From UBA4742 sp963785815 (GTDB lineage: Bacteria; Actinomycetota; Acidimicrobiia; Acidimicrobiales; Acidimicrobilacustridaceae), in assembly GCA_963785815.1 (NCBI GenBank), contig CAWAWN010000003.1, positions 1,054,001 to 1,118,000 of the forward strand: DNA of 64,000 nt. The letters run 5' to 3'. The notes under the pieces were generated by a model. It worked only from the letters and a program-made list of their open reading frames with translations. It was not told the origin of the DNA and did no database searches. Shown here one piece after another: positions 47,059 to 56,145 of this stretch. Each line of letters starts with the position of its first letter. Position 1 is the first letter of the stretch. Made by a program: the position numbers and the translations under genes.

Positions 47059-47751
47059 TCAGCTGGCCGCGTAGGTGGCGGGGTTGTAGAAGCCCGTCGT
47101 GCTCTGGAACGCGGGCATCCACTGCGAGGTGGGCAGGTCGAGCATCTGCCCCCACACCACGGCGTGCTGCGCCTCGACCGGCTCCAGCTCGGCCTCGGTC
47201 GTGGCCGTCTGCCAGTTCAGCACCGTCGCCATCAGGTACTGGTGGGTGGCGGCCAGGGACGACTCCATCGTGAACGCGATCTGCACCAGGTCGTCCTCGG
47301 TGGCCGCCCCCGCGATCTGACCCCCGACCTGGCTCAACAGCTTGGCGTTGGGCACGAACACGGCTGCATCCGCGTTCAGCGTGATGAGGGCGGTGGCGTG
47401 GTCGTTGTGGTGGCTGGCGTAGGTCCGGGCGTTGCCCAGCGCCGCGTTGGTGAGCTTGCCCGTGGCGACCATCTGGGCGTACAGCTTCATGGCGGCCAGC
47501 TCGATGCCGGTCATGAAGTTGACCAGCGTGATGTCGCCGGGAGGGATGGTGGGTGGTCCGGCCACCGTGGTGGTGGTCTGCGCGCCGGCGGCCTCGGCCA
47601 GCGCAGGCACCGCCATGGCCCCGGCCGCCACCGCCGCGCCACCCAGGGCGAGCGTGCGCACGAAGTGGCGGCGATCGGGTCGTTCCCCGGCGCCTGGCTC
47701 CGTGGGTTCGTCGCCCTCGAGCGACGGCTCGGCCTGTGCCCTCATCGACAT
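47059..47751 (-). CDS. Exported ferritin-like domain protein (Tat substrate)
   Basis: 230 residues from the ATG at 47751. Tat-type signal (DRRHFVRTLALGGAAVAAGA, cleavage after ALAEAAGA). Mature bundle: NFMTGIELAAMKLYAQMVAT, ASHHNDHATALITL and FTMESSLAATHQYLMATVLN, with an E-x-x-H in EPVEAQHAVVWGQM. Paralogous in architecture to the next gene 23 bases downstream. Probably translocated folded with metal. Confidence 0.75.
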   Translation of the reverse strand: MSMRAQAEPSLEGDEPTEPGAGERPDRRHFVRTLALGGAAVAAGAMAVPALAEAAGAQTTTTVAGPPTIPPGDITLVNFMTGIELAAMKLYAQMVATGKLTNAALGNARTYASHHNDHATALITLNADAAVFVPNAKLLSQVGGQIAGAATEDDLVQIAFTMESSLAATHQYLMATVLNWQTATTEAELEPVEAQHAVVWGQMLDLPTSQWMPAFQSTTGFYNPATYAAS

Positions 47752-47791
47752 CGGTGATCTCCTGAGATCGGTCAGGGCGCCGGCATCGTCG

Positions 47792-48259
47792 TCACCCGGT
47801 GACGACGATCGTGCCCTTCATGTAGTTGTGGATGTTGCAGTAGTACTGGTAGGTCCCCGGCGCGGTGAAGGTGTGGGACACGGTGGCCCCGGTCAGCTGC
47901 TGTCCCAGGTCGAAGGGCTGGCCCGGATCGCCCGTGGCCGAGATGACCTCGTGGGCGAACTGGTCGTAGTTCTTCCAGGTGACCGTGGTGCCGACCTTCA
48001 CGGTCAGGGTGCTCGGTGCGAACGCATAGTTGACGATGTTGACACCATTTGGGCCCGCCGCGGGTACAGGCGTGGTGGTGCTGGCCGAGGCCGCGCCGTC
48101 CGTCGTGGTGGTGGCCCTGGCCGCGGTGGTGGTGGGTGCCGTGCTCGTGTGGGTCGACGAGCGGCACGCCGCCAGCGCCAGGCTGGTCACCAGGACGATC
48201 CCCAGCAGGGCGCCGGCGGTCGGACGGGGGGTGGTGGGAACGCGTGTCGGTGTCATCAC
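47792..48259 (-). CDS. Secreted lipoprotein cupredoxin
   Basis: 155 residues. Lipobox at ALAACRSS, long Thr/Ala linker, then a cupredoxin fold (VNIVNYAFAPSTLTVKVGTT, TWKNYDQFAHEVISA). Copper ligands: His in FAHEV, Cys and His in YQYYCNIHNYMKG, and axial Met. First gene of the four-gene cluster; a second start is the ATG three bases in. Likely an electron carrier or copper chaperone for the ferritin-like proteins. Confidence 0.9.
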   Translation of the reverse strand: MMTPTRVPTTPRPTAGALLGIVLVTSLALAACRSSTHTSTAPTTTAARATTTTDGAASASTTTPVPAAGPNGVNIVNYAFAPSTLTVKVGTTVTWKNYDQFAHEVISATGDPGQPFDLGQQLTGATVSHTFTAPGTYQYYCNIHNYMKGTIVVTG

Positions 48260-48353
48260 GGGGCTGTTCGACGCCTGAGCGGCCGGTGGATCGACGACAC
48301 CGGGTGATTATGGCCGGTAGGCCCTCGCGGAATCGAAACCGTCGACCTGCTGC

Positions 48354-48484
48354 GCCCTCTGGTCGGCGAGCCTCCCGGCGGGCCGGCTTCGCCGATCCGG
48401 GTGCCACCTCTCGAGCGGCTGCTCTCTGTTCCGCCGCGTTCGGTCCGATTCCAGTGCCCTCTGGTCGGCGAGCCTCCCGACGGG
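48354..48484. repeat. Pair of 24-bp direct repeats 102 bp apart
   Basis: GCCCTCTGGTCGGCGAGCCT followed by CCCG occurs at 48354-48377 and 48456-48479, and each copy continues (G or A)CGGG. They lie between the cupredoxin gene and the glycerol kinase stop. No complete tRNA or terminator could be built from them. They may be a recombination scar or part of an unrecognised small RNA. Confidence 0.6.
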
Positions 48485-48485
48485 A

Positions 48486-49928
48486 TCAGAAGTCCAGGCC
48501 CGACAGCTCGGGGAACCAGGCGCCTGCCCGTCGCACAGCCTCGGCCCACCGCTGCCGGTCGAGCGGCGTCCCCGGCTCGACCCGGGCGGCCGGCGCCCAC
48601 CCGGCGGCCACCTCGTCGAGCCCACCCCAGGTGCCCAGGGCCAGGCCGGCGGCGAAGGCGGCGCCCAGCGTGGTGGCCTCCACCACCGGGGAGATCTCCA
48701 CCGGGCGTTGCGTGGCGTCGGCCAGGGCCTGCACGAAGGTGGGGTTGCGACTCATGCCGCCGTCGATGCGCAGGCTGTCCACGACCAGCTGGCCGTCCAG
48801 CTCGACGGCGTCGACCAGATCGGCGCCGCGCTGGGCCACCCCCTCCAGCACGGCCCGCACCACCTGGGGCCGCCCCGACCCCCGGGTCAAGCCCAGCAGC
48901 GTGCCCCGGGCCCCGTAGTCCCACTGGGGGGTGCCCAGACCGAGCAGGGCCGGCACGTACACGACGCCGTCGCTGGTCTCGCACTGGGCCGCGATGTCGT
49001 CGGACTCCTCGGCGGTGGCCAGGATGCCCAGGTCGTCGCGCAGCCACTCCACGTTGGTGCCGGCCGACAACATGATGGCCTCCAGGCCCCAGGTGGGCTG
49101 GCCGTCGCGCCGCCAGGCCACGATGGGGAAGGTGCCCCCGCCGCCCCGGGTGTCGAAGCCCGGGCGCTGCGGTCCCACCACCACGTCGAGCATGCCACCG
49201 GTGCCGAAGGTGATCTTGGCCGGCCCGGGCGCCACCACACCCTGGCCCAGCATCGAGGCCTGCTGGTCGCCCAGGATGCCGGCGATGGGCGGGGAGCCGG
49301 CCAGGGCGGTGGCCGAGCCGATCGCGCCCGACGAGTCGACGATGGTGGGCAGCATCGCCGCCGGGATGCGCAGCCGTTCCAGCACCGCTGGGTGCCAACC
49401 GGTGCCGTCGCGGTCGACCAGACCGGTGACCGCCGCGTTCGACAGGTCGGTCACGTGGGCGGCACCCTGCGACAGGGTCCAGGCGATCCAGCTGTCGGGC
49501 GTGCCGAAGCACAGGTCGCGGCTGCGGTCCGGGTCGTAGGTGTCGAGCAGCCAGGCCAGCTTGGTGGCCGACTGGTTCGGGGCGAACCGCAGCCCGTCGG
49601 CCTGGTGGACCAGGCACTCGCCGATGGTGCGCAGGTCCTGCCAACCCAGGGCCGGCCCGACCGGCGCACCGGTGGCCCGATCCCAGACGATGGTGGAGGC
49701 TCGCTGGGTGGCGATGCCCACCCCGTCGACCGGCCCGGCGTCGGCCAGGGCCTTGGCCGCCAGGTCCACGGCGGCGTCGGCGAGCCGCGTCGGATCGAAC
49801 TCGACCAGGCCGGCCGCCGGGGAGTCGGGCAGGGTGTCGCGCCGGTGCTCGACGGCCACGGTGGCGTCGGGGCGCACCACGCTGGCCCGCACGCTGCTGG
49901 TGCCGACATCGATGACGAGGATGCTCAC
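48486..49928 (-). CDS. FGGY carbohydrate kinase, glycerol kinase-like
   Basis: 480 residues from a GTG at 49928 that overlaps the upstream stop. ILVIDVGTSSVRASVV (phosphate loop 1), IATQRASTIVWDRATG (the glycerol kinase 'TxQRxxxxxWD' element), GDQQASMLGQG, ITFGTGGMLDVVVGP and SLRIDGGMSRNPTFVQALAD (adenosine motif) mark the FGGY family. Position in a glpD operon supports glycerol phosphorylation. It is somewhat shorter and more divergent than typical GlpK, so dihydroxyacetone or another polyol is possible. Active-site residues are intact. Confidence 0.85.
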   Translation of the reverse strand: MSILVIDVGTSSVRASVVRPDATVAVEHRRDTLPDSPAAGLVEFDPTRLADAAVDLAAKALADAGPVDGVGIATQRASTIVWDRATGAPVGPALGWQDLRTIGECLVHQADGLRFAPNQSATKLAWLLDTYDPDRSRDLCFGTPDSWIAWTLSQGAAHVTDLSNAAVTGLVDRDGTGWHPAVLERLRIPAAMLPTIVDSSGAIGSATALAGSPPIAGILGDQQASMLGQGVVAPGPAKITFGTGGMLDVVVGPQRPGFDTRGGGGTFPIVAWRRDGQPTWGLEAIMLSAGTNVEWLRDDLGILATAEESDDIAAQCETSDGVVYVPALLGLGTPQWDYGARGTLLGLTRGSGRPQVVRAVLEGVAQRGADLVDAVELDGQLVVDSLRIDGGMSRNPTFVQALADATQRPVEISPVVEATTLGAAFAAGLALGTWGGLDEVAAGWAPAARVEPGTPLDRQRWAEAVRRAGAWFPELSGLDF

Positions 49929-50374
49929 GAGAGGGCTCCGGGGGCGTGTCGGCGCCGCCGGCGGGCGGCCACGTCGGCCCCCAACATCCCACAGCACATG
50001 CCGAGCAGGGCGGTGAAGACCAGCGAGGTCACGTTCACGCCCGAGCCGGTCGCCAGCCGGGCCACCAGCCCCACGGCCAGGAAGGCACCCACCGACACCA
50101 GGCCGGTGACCGCGCCGACGGTCAGGTAGCGCCGCTCGGATGTGCGCCCGGCCACCGCCCCGCCCAGCCCGAAGGCCAGCAGCACGACGGCGAAGAACAG
50201 GCCGTTCCAGCTCGACCCGCTGGTCAGGTCGCGCTTGACCAGGTCGGCCGGGATGGCGAACACCAGGGTGAGTGCCGCCCCGGTCCCGATCGCGGCCCAA
50301 TCGAGTGGCTCGGCCCGCCCGGGCTCGGAGCGGTCGGGCTCGGGGGTCGCGTCGAGGGGGGTGTCGTCGTTCAC
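49925..50374 (-). CDS. Small membrane protein of the glycerol operon
   Basis: 149 residues from a GTG at 50374. Acidic N-terminus (DDTPLDATPEPDRSEPGRAE), then four helices (WAAIGTGAALTLVFAIPADL, FAVVLLAFGLGGAVAGR, VGAVTGLVSVGAFLAVGLVA, VFTALLGMCCGMLGADVAA) and a basic tail. The second helix 'GLGGAVAG' occurs in many actinobacterial unknown membrane proteins. The start overlaps the stop of the flavoprotein gene and the stop overlaps the kinase start (GTGA), showing strict co-translation. Function unknown. Confidence 0.7.
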   Translation of the reverse strand: MNDDTPLDATPEPDRSEPGRAEPLDWAAIGTGAALTLVFAIPADLVKRDLTSGSSWNGLFFAVVLLAFGLGGAVAGRTSERRYLTVGAVTGLVSVGAFLAVGLVARLATGSGVNVTSLVFTALLGMCCGMLGADVAARRRRRHAPGALS

Positions 50375-51927
50375 GCGGACCCGGGCCAGTCGAGCTGGGC
50401 GAAGGGATTGGGCCCGAAGGGGCTGGGCAGGCCGAGCTTGCCGGGGTTGAGGATCCCGTTCGGGTCGAGCGCCGCCTTGATGGCGGCCAGGGTTGCGTGG
50501 GCCGCGCCCAACGCCTCGGCCATGAACCGGGCCCGGTTGATGCCCACGCCGTGGTGGTGGCTCAGCGACCCGCCCCGGGCCAGCACGGCTCGGGTGCCCG
50601 CGTCCCACACGGCGCGGTAGTAGGCGTCCTTGGTGGCGGGGTCGGGGCCGGGCTTGCCCGCGAAGGTGAAGTACAGGCAGGCCCCTTCCGGGTAGGCGTG
50701 GCTCTGGTGGGCCGAGGCGGTCAGGGTCCCGGTCACGTCCTTGATGGCGGCCAGGGCCTCGGTGTAGAGGTCGGGCAGCGCCGACCACGGGCCGGTGATC
50801 TCCATGGTGTCGACCACCAGACCGCCCCCGATGAGCGACTCGAGCTGGGAGACGTCGTTGCGGTGGCCCATCCAGCGCTCGACCAGCCCGATGTCGAGCC
50901 CGAGGGCCGTCTCGCACTCCTCTTCGACGACCTCGAGGGTGGCATCCACTAGCGCCGGATCGCCCTCGTCGAGCACCAGCAGCACGGCCAGTTCGCCGGT
51001 CTGGTAGTTGCGGTTGGCCTCCACCGGGTCGTAGAGCCGCAGCACCGCCGGGGTGGCGCCCCTGCGCAGCATCCGGCGACAGGCGTCCAACCCCTCGACG
51101 AACGAGGCGAAGCCGACGGCCAGGCGCCGCTCGTGGGTGGGCGCCGGATGCACCCGCAGGCGGGCACCGGTGATGACGCCCAGGGTGCCCTCGCTGCCGA
51201 TGAACAGCTGGTTCAGGTCGGGGCCCGACGACTGGCGGGCGTTGCCCCCGGTGTGGATCAGGGTGCCGTCGGCCAGCACCACGTCCATCCCCACCACCAT
51301 GTCCTCGATCTTGCCGTAGCGGGTGGAGAGCTGCCCGGCGCCGCGGCAGGCCAGCCAGCCGCCCACCGTGGACAGGGCCACCGACTGGGGCCAGTGGCCA
51401 CAGGTCAGGCCGTAGGTGGTGCGCAGCTCGTGCTCGAACAGGTCGCCGAAGGTGCCGGGGGCGACGTCGACGGTCAGCGACTCGTCGTCCACGTGGCGGA
51501 TGCCGGCCAGGTCGCACAGGTCGAGCACCACGCCGCCGTAGAGGGGCACCGATGACCCGCACACCCCGCTGCGCCCGGCCGCGGCGGTCAGGGGGATGGC
51601 GGCCTGGTTGCAGATCCGGGTGACGGCCACGACCTCGTCGGTCGACGCCGGGCGGGCCACCACCCCGGCCAGGCCGGCCACCTGGCCGTCGAGCGCCCAG
51701 GTCATGGCCAGCGGCCACCAGTCGCGGCTGGCCTCGGCCGTGGCCGCGGGTTCCGTGCTCACCGACGCGCAGGCGTTGCGCAGCCGGGCCACCACGTCGT
51801 CGGGGATCGCCACCGGAGGCTGGTCGAGTCGGGCCCGCACGTCGGTCGGGTCGCCTCGCAGCTCGATCGGCGGGGTGGGGGCGCCGGGGCCGAGGTCGGG
51901 CAGGGGCGCAGGCCGGGTGTCCGACAC
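50371..51927 (-). CDS. FAD-linked oxidase, alkyldihydroxyacetonephosphate synthase-like
   Basis: 518 residues from a GTG at 51927. The N-terminal part has the FAD_binding_4 signature (VVARPASTDEVVAVTRICNQ, IPLTAAAGRSGVCGSSVPLY; VALSTVGGWLACRGAGQLST; FIGSEGTLGVITGARLRVHP). The C-terminal half has SLSHHHGVGINRARFM, the HHH active-site motif of AGPS/GlcD-type enzymes, ending PNGILNPGKLGLP. In mammals AGPS makes ether lipids; in actinobacteria homologues sit beside glpD, and the substrate is uncertain. One base separates it from glpD. Confidence 0.85.
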   Translation of the reverse strand: MSDTRPAPLPDLGPGAPTPPIELRGDPTDVRARLDQPPVAIPDDVVARLRNACASVSTEPAATAEASRDWWPLAMTWALDGQVAGLAGVVARPASTDEVVAVTRICNQAAIPLTAAAGRSGVCGSSVPLYGGVVLDLCDLAGIRHVDDESLTVDVAPGTFGDLFEHELRTTYGLTCGHWPQSVALSTVGGWLACRGAGQLSTRYGKIEDMVVGMDVVLADGTLIHTGGNARQSSGPDLNQLFIGSEGTLGVITGARLRVHPAPTHERRLAVGFASFVEGLDACRRMLRRGATPAVLRLYDPVEANRNYQTGELAVLLVLDEGDPALVDATLEVVEEECETALGLDIGLVERWMGHRNDVSQLESLIGGGLVVDTMEITGPWSALPDLYTEALAAIKDVTGTLTASAHQSHAYPEGACLYFTFAGKPGPDPATKDAYYRAVWDAGTRAVLARGGSLSHHHGVGINRARFMAEALGAAHATLAAIKAALDPNGILNPGKLGLPSPFGPNPFAQLDWPGSA

Positions 51928-51928
51928 G

Positions 51929-53632
51929 TCAGGCTCCGGTGGCGGCGTCGAGGGCGGTCTCGGGCAGGTGCGCGGTCTCGCGCTCGACCAGCACGGCGTC
52001 GCGGTAGGTGCGGGCCTGCTGGTCGGCGGTGTCCGCGTCCCAGCCCAGGTCGTCGGCGACGAGCTCGGCCACCCCGGCGGCGGCCCGGGCCGACGCGTCG
52101 CGGGCCAGCAGCCGCGCCCGGGTGCGGCGCGACAGGATGTCGTCGACCGTGGTCGCCATCTCGTAGCGCACGGCGTAGAGGGCTTCGGCCCGCAGGTACG
52201 GCAGGCCCGTCACCAGCGGCCCGGCCAGGTCGGGCTCGCGCTCGATCATGGCGATCAGAGCCCGGGCCTCGCCGCCGTAGCGGTTGGCCAGGTGGTCGAG
52301 GGTGTCGGCGCCGATGCGCCCGGCCACCGAGGCGGAGGTGATCAGCTCCTGGTAGCCGTCGGCGCCGCGCAGGGGGAGCTGGCGGGTGCGGCTGTGGCGG
52401 GCCACCCGCTCGAGCACGCGGGCGCCCAGCACCTGGCCCAGCACCACATCGATCGTGTCGGCCGACATCTCCCGGTAGGTGGTGAGCTTGCCGCCGGTGA
52501 CGGTGACCATGCCGCTCGACGAGGGGGTCACCTTGTGACGGCGCGACAGATCGGCGGTGCGCTCGCTGCCCGCGTCTCGCACCAGGGGGCGCAGCCCGGC
52601 CCAGCTGCCCACGACGTCGGCCCGGGTGATCTCGCCGGTGATGGCGTGGTTGATGGCCCCGAGCAGGTAGTCGACGTCCTCGGGTGTGCAGGGCGGGTCG
52701 TCGAGCGGTCCGTCGTAGTCGGTGTCGGTGGTGCCGATGTAGGTGAGGTCGCCCCACGGCACCACGAACACCGAGCGTCGGTCGCCCGGGACGGGGATGA
52801 CCACCGCGATGTCGTTGCGCACCAGCGACCAGGGCACCGTGATGTGCACGCCCTTGGCCGGGCGGATCGAGTCGGGGTGGGTGCCCTCGTCGAGCTGGCG
52901 CACGTCGTCGCTCCACACGCCGGCGGCGTTGACCACCGCGTCGGCCGTGATGTCGAAGATCGTGGTGCCGCCCTGGCCGTCGGCCGCCTCCACCCGGGCT
53001 CCGCAGGCCTTGCCCCGGTCGTCCTTGCTCACCTCGACCACGCGGGTGCGGTTGGCCACCGCCGCCCCGAAGTCGATGGCCGCGGTGCGGGCCAGGGTGA
53101 GGGTCAGCCGGGCGTCGTCGGCCCGGGCGTCGTAGTAGAGGTACGAGGAGGCCAAGCGCTCGCGGGGCAGGGTGGGCATGTGGGCCAGCGCCTCGTCCGG
53201 GCTGATGCGCTTGTGCAGCTTGCCGATGCGGGCACCGCCGGTCAGGTCGTACATCCACATGGCCGACCCCAGGGCCCGGGACAACTTGCGGGGGATGACC
53301 CCGCCCTTGCCGAAGACGGGCAGCAGGAAGGGCAGCACCTTGACCAGGTGCGGGGCGTTGCGGCGCAGGCGCTGGCGCTCGGCCAGGGCCTCGTAGACCA
53401 GTCGGACGTCGCCCTGCTGCAGGTACCGTAGGCCGCCGTGGATCATCTTGGAGGACTTGGACGAGGTGCCCGAGGCGAAGTCGTCGCGCTCGACCAGCGC
53501 GGTGCGCAGGCCCCGCGACGCCGCGTCCAGGGCGGTCCCCGAACCGGTCACGCCCCCGCCGATGACCAGCACGTCGAAGTGGGTGTCGGCCAGGCGGCGC
53601 AGGGCGGCAGATCGATCGAAGGCTCCGGGCAT
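51929..53632 (-). CDS. glpD: Glycerol-3-phosphate dehydrogenase
   Basis: 567 residues from the ATG at 53632 (MPGAFDRSAALRRLADTHFD). FAD-binding GxGxxG-like VLVIGGGVTGSGTALDAASR, the DAO-family RDDFASGTSSKSSKMIHGGL (glpD signature with GTSSKSSK), RYLQQGDVRLVYEALAERQR, VWGDLTYIGTTDTDYDG-like VVPWGDLTYIGTTDTDYDGP, and the C-terminal GlpO domain. It oxidises sn-glycerol-3-phosphate to dihydroxyacetone phosphate at the membrane, reducing quinone. First gene of the operon with the AGPS-like flavoprotein, a membrane protein and the kinase. Confidence 0.95.
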   Translation of the reverse strand: MPGAFDRSAALRRLADTHFDVLVIGGGVTGSGTALDAASRGLRTALVERDDFASGTSSKSSKMIHGGLRYLQQGDVRLVYEALAERQRLRRNAPHLVKVLPFLLPVFGKGGVIPRKLSRALGSAMWMYDLTGGARIGKLHKRISPDEALAHMPTLPRERLASSYLYYDARADDARLTLTLARTAAIDFGAAVANRTRVVEVSKDDRGKACGARVEAADGQGGTTIFDITADAVVNAAGVWSDDVRQLDEGTHPDSIRPAKGVHITVPWSLVRNDIAVVIPVPGDRRSVFVVPWGDLTYIGTTDTDYDGPLDDPPCTPEDVDYLLGAINHAITGEITRADVVGSWAGLRPLVRDAGSERTADLSRRHKVTPSSSGMVTVTGGKLTTYREMSADTIDVVLGQVLGARVLERVARHSRTRQLPLRGADGYQELITSASVAGRIGADTLDHLANRYGGEARALIAMIEREPDLAGPLVTGLPYLRAEALYAVRYEMATTVDDILSRRTRARLLARDASARAAAGVAELVADDLGWDADTADQQARTYRDAVLVERETAHLPETALDAATGA

Positions 53633-53651
53633 CAGGCCCGAGTGTAGGGGG

Positions 53652-54107
53652 GTGGCCTCCACGTCTGTCCGGCCGTGGTGGCGGGAGCACGTGATCGGGG
53701 TGGCGGCCTGCGCTGGTCTGCTGGCCTTCGCCACATGGGGTGGGACCGCCGAGCTCCTCCGGTCCCGTCCACCTGACCACACCGGCGAGACCCGGCGGGT
53801 TGCGCTCACCTTCGACTGCACCAACGCGATCTTCTGGCAAGATCCCGCGTCGGGTTACCGCTGGTGGGGCGGTGACCCTTCACCTGTTCCCGCCTCGGGG
53901 TTCGACACCTCTCCGACCACCCCGTCGCCGAACGGTCCTCCGCCCTTCCACCACGCGGCCGGGCGGCTGCACTTCGACACCGCGACGCGAGCCACCTTCA
54001 CCAGCGATGCCGGCGGACACCTGACCATGACCCGTCAGGCCCGCTCTGGCGTCTTCTACAACGCGGAGTGCTCCATCGATCCCTCGGACGCACGTCCTCT
54101 CAAGTAA
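53652..54107 (+). CDS. Hypothetical secreted protein
   Basis: The frame from a GTG at 53652 gives 151 residues: a weak export helix (HVIGVAACAGLLAFATWGG), then an external domain (VALTFDCTNAIFWQDPASGY, FHHAAGRLHFDTATRATFTS) with two Cys (FDCT and AECSI) that could pair. No family recognised. It is divergent from glpD and upstream of the Fur-type regulator. The start could also be a GTG about 39 bases further in. Moderate confidence that it is translated. Confidence 0.45.
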   Translation: MASTSVRPWWREHVIGVAACAGLLAFATWGGTAELLRSRPPDHTGETRRVALTFDCTNAIFWQDPASGYRWWGGDPSPVPASGFDTSPTTPSPNGPPPFHHAAGRLHFDTATRATFTSDAGGHLTMTRQARSGVFYNAECSIDPSDARPLK

Positions 54108-54123
54108 CAATCGTTGCAGATTG
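54108..54123. promoter_or_regulatory. Inverted repeat before the Fur-type gene
   Basis: CAATC-GTTGCA-GATTG (5-bp arms) lies 16 bases before the first start codon (GTG at 54140). It falls in the AT-richest stretch here and could be the autoregulatory box of the downstream PerR-like protein; it does not match the Bacillus Per box closely. Confidence 0.35.
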
Positions 54124-54139
54124 CCGCTAGGGTGGTGTC

Positions 54140-54608
54140 GTGATGTCCCCCGACGAGCTGACCCAGGCGTTCCGGCGCCAGGGCCTGAAGGTCACGCCCC
54201 AGCGGCAGTGCATCTTCCGGGCGTTGCACCGCAACCCGGAGCACCCGTCGGCCGAGGCCGTCTACGAGTCGGTTCGGGTCGAGATGCCCACCATCTCGCT
54301 GCGCACCGTCTACCAGACCCTCAACGACCTGGCCGCCATGGGCGAGCTGCGCCAGCTGTCCTTCGGGACCGGCTCGGCTCGGTTCGATCCCAACGGCGAG
54401 GCGCACCACCACCTGGTCTGCGATGGCTGCGGCACGGTCATCGACGTGCAGGCCGACACCTCGGGGCTCGAGTTGGCCCCGGCGGCGCGTCAGGGCTTCA
54501 CCGTCACCGACACCCAGGTCGTGTTCCGGGGCACGTGCGCCGAGTGCGTGGCCCGGTCGTCGGCCGACCTTTCCCACCTGTCAACCAACCCACATGAGGA
54601 GCACATCC

Positions 54609-54616
<8 letters not shown>
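54140..54616 (+). CDS. Fur/PerR-family transcriptional regulator
   Basis: 158 residues (GTG at 54140; the ATG at 54143 is equally possible). LKVTPQRQCIFRALHRNPEH and PTISLRTVYQTLNDLAAMGE form the Fur winged helix. FDPNGEAHHHLVCDGCGTVI carries regulatory-site His and a structural zinc Cys pair, with CAECVARS as the second pair. The directly following rubrerythrin gene (8-bp overlap) argues for a peroxide-sensing PerR-type function rather than iron uptake control. It would release its operator when metal-catalysed oxidation occurs. Confidence 0.9.
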
Positions 54617-55031
<415 letters not shown>

Positions 55032-55109
55032 CCGCTCGACGATGAGGAGGTCCGGGCTGGTCACCGACCGGCCCGGACACCTCGTCGACCGGTCCCGGCC
55101 CCACCACCC

Positions 55110-55706
55110 ATGACCAAGCTGCGCCTCGAGGACATCTCCGACCTGCGCGCCTACGAGCGCGAGCGCGAGGCGTTCCGCGCCCACGTCATCGCCCTCAAGA
55201 AGCGTCGCCGCGTCCACGTGGGTCCGGTCGTGACCCTGGTGTTCGAGAACCGCGACACCATCCGCTTCCAGATCCAGGAGATGGCCCGGGTCGAGAAGCT
55301 CATCAGCGACGAGGCCATCGAGGCCGAGCTGGCCGTCTACAACCCGCTCATCCCCGATCCGGGCAGCCTGGCGGCCACGCTGTTCATCGAGCTCACCAGC
55401 GAGGACGAGCTGCGCGAGTGGCTGCCCCGGCTGGTCGACATCGAGACCCAGCTCGAGCTGCGCCTGGGCGCCGGGCCCGAGGCGGTAGCGGTGCGCTGCA
55501 TCGTCGACCCCGACCACGCACGCCAGCTCACCCGCGACGAGATCACCGCCTCGGTCCACTACGTGCACTGGCAGCTCAGCGAGGCCGAGGTCGAGGCCTT
55601 CGCCCGGGGTCCGGTGCAGCTGGCGGTCACCCACCCGGCCTACCGGCACACCACCGAGCTGGGGGATGACACCCGCGCGGAGCTGCTCGGCGATCTGCGG
55701 GGCTGA
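55110..55706 (+). CDS. DUF3501 family protein
   Basis: 198 residues. The N-terminus (LRLEDISDLRAYEREREAFR, VIALKKRRRVHVGPVVTLVF, ENRDTIRFQIQEMARVEKLI) is characteristic of DUF3501 proteins, which frequently accompany rubrerythrin genes. The function is unknown; the genomic pairing suggests a role in peroxide or iron-sulfur stress. It begins 78 bases after rubrerythrin and probably shares its transcript. Confidence 0.85.
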   Translation: MTKLRLEDISDLRAYEREREAFRAHVIALKKRRRVHVGPVVTLVFENRDTIRFQIQEMARVEKLISDEAIEAELAVYNPLIPDPGSLAATLFIELTSEDELREWLPRLVDIETQLELRLGAGPEAVAVRCIVDPDHARQLTRDEITASVHYVHWQLSEAEVEAFARGPVQLAVTHPAYRHTTELGDDTRAELLGDLRG

Positions 55707-55878
55707 CCCGGCCCGGCGGCTCGCATCCGGCGCGGCGCGCGCCGAGGCACGCGCGCCGAGCCACGGCATGGCCCCCATCACCCGGACGACCAGCGGTTTC
55801 ATTTGGACAGCCGGGGAAGTGGCCGACGATACTCGCATGTCCCGAACGGCCTTTCGCTCAGGAGCTGAGCAGTCCCAA

Positions 55879-56109
55879 ATGAACCAGCAGTGGCAGTCCA
55901 AGGCTGCCTGCCAAGGGCTCGACCCCGAGATCTTCTATCCGCTCGACGACGAGGATGCGACCGAGGCCAAGACGGTGTGCGCCGGCTGCGCGGTGCGCGA
56001 GGCGTGCCTCGAGCACGCCCTCGGCTACCGCGAGAAGGAAGGCGTGTGGGGCGGGGCCACCGAGCGGGAGCGCCGCCGCATCATCCGTCAGCGCCGCCGC
56101 ACGGCCTGA
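55879..56109 (+). CDS. WhiB-family iron-sulfur transcription factor
   Basis: 76 residues from the ATG at 55879. Four cluster-binding Cys: Cys11 (KAACQG), Cys34 and Cys37 (TVCAGCAVR), Cys43 (EACLEHA). The family's GVWGG turn and the basic end (ERERRRIIRQRRRTA) that contacts DNA follow. The [4Fe-4S] cluster responds to oxygen, NO or redox state, and the protein binds the sigma factor. This short form is like WhiB1/WhmD-type proteins; which one cannot be settled. WhiB is restricted to actinobacteria and their phages, supporting the host assignment. Confidence 0.95.
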   Translation: MNQQWQSKAACQGLDPEIFYPLDDEDATEAKTVCAGCAVREACLEHALGYREKEGVWGGATERERRRIIRQRRRTA

Positions 56110-56145
56110 CCCCGGGGTCGACCCGGGTCGAATGAGGAGCCGGAC

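Noticed and set aside
48354..48484. Reverse-strand similarity to the 5' half of a serine tRNA (GGAGGCTCGCC)
   Set aside because: The anticodon stem and 3' acceptor strand cannot be formed; kept only as a repeat.
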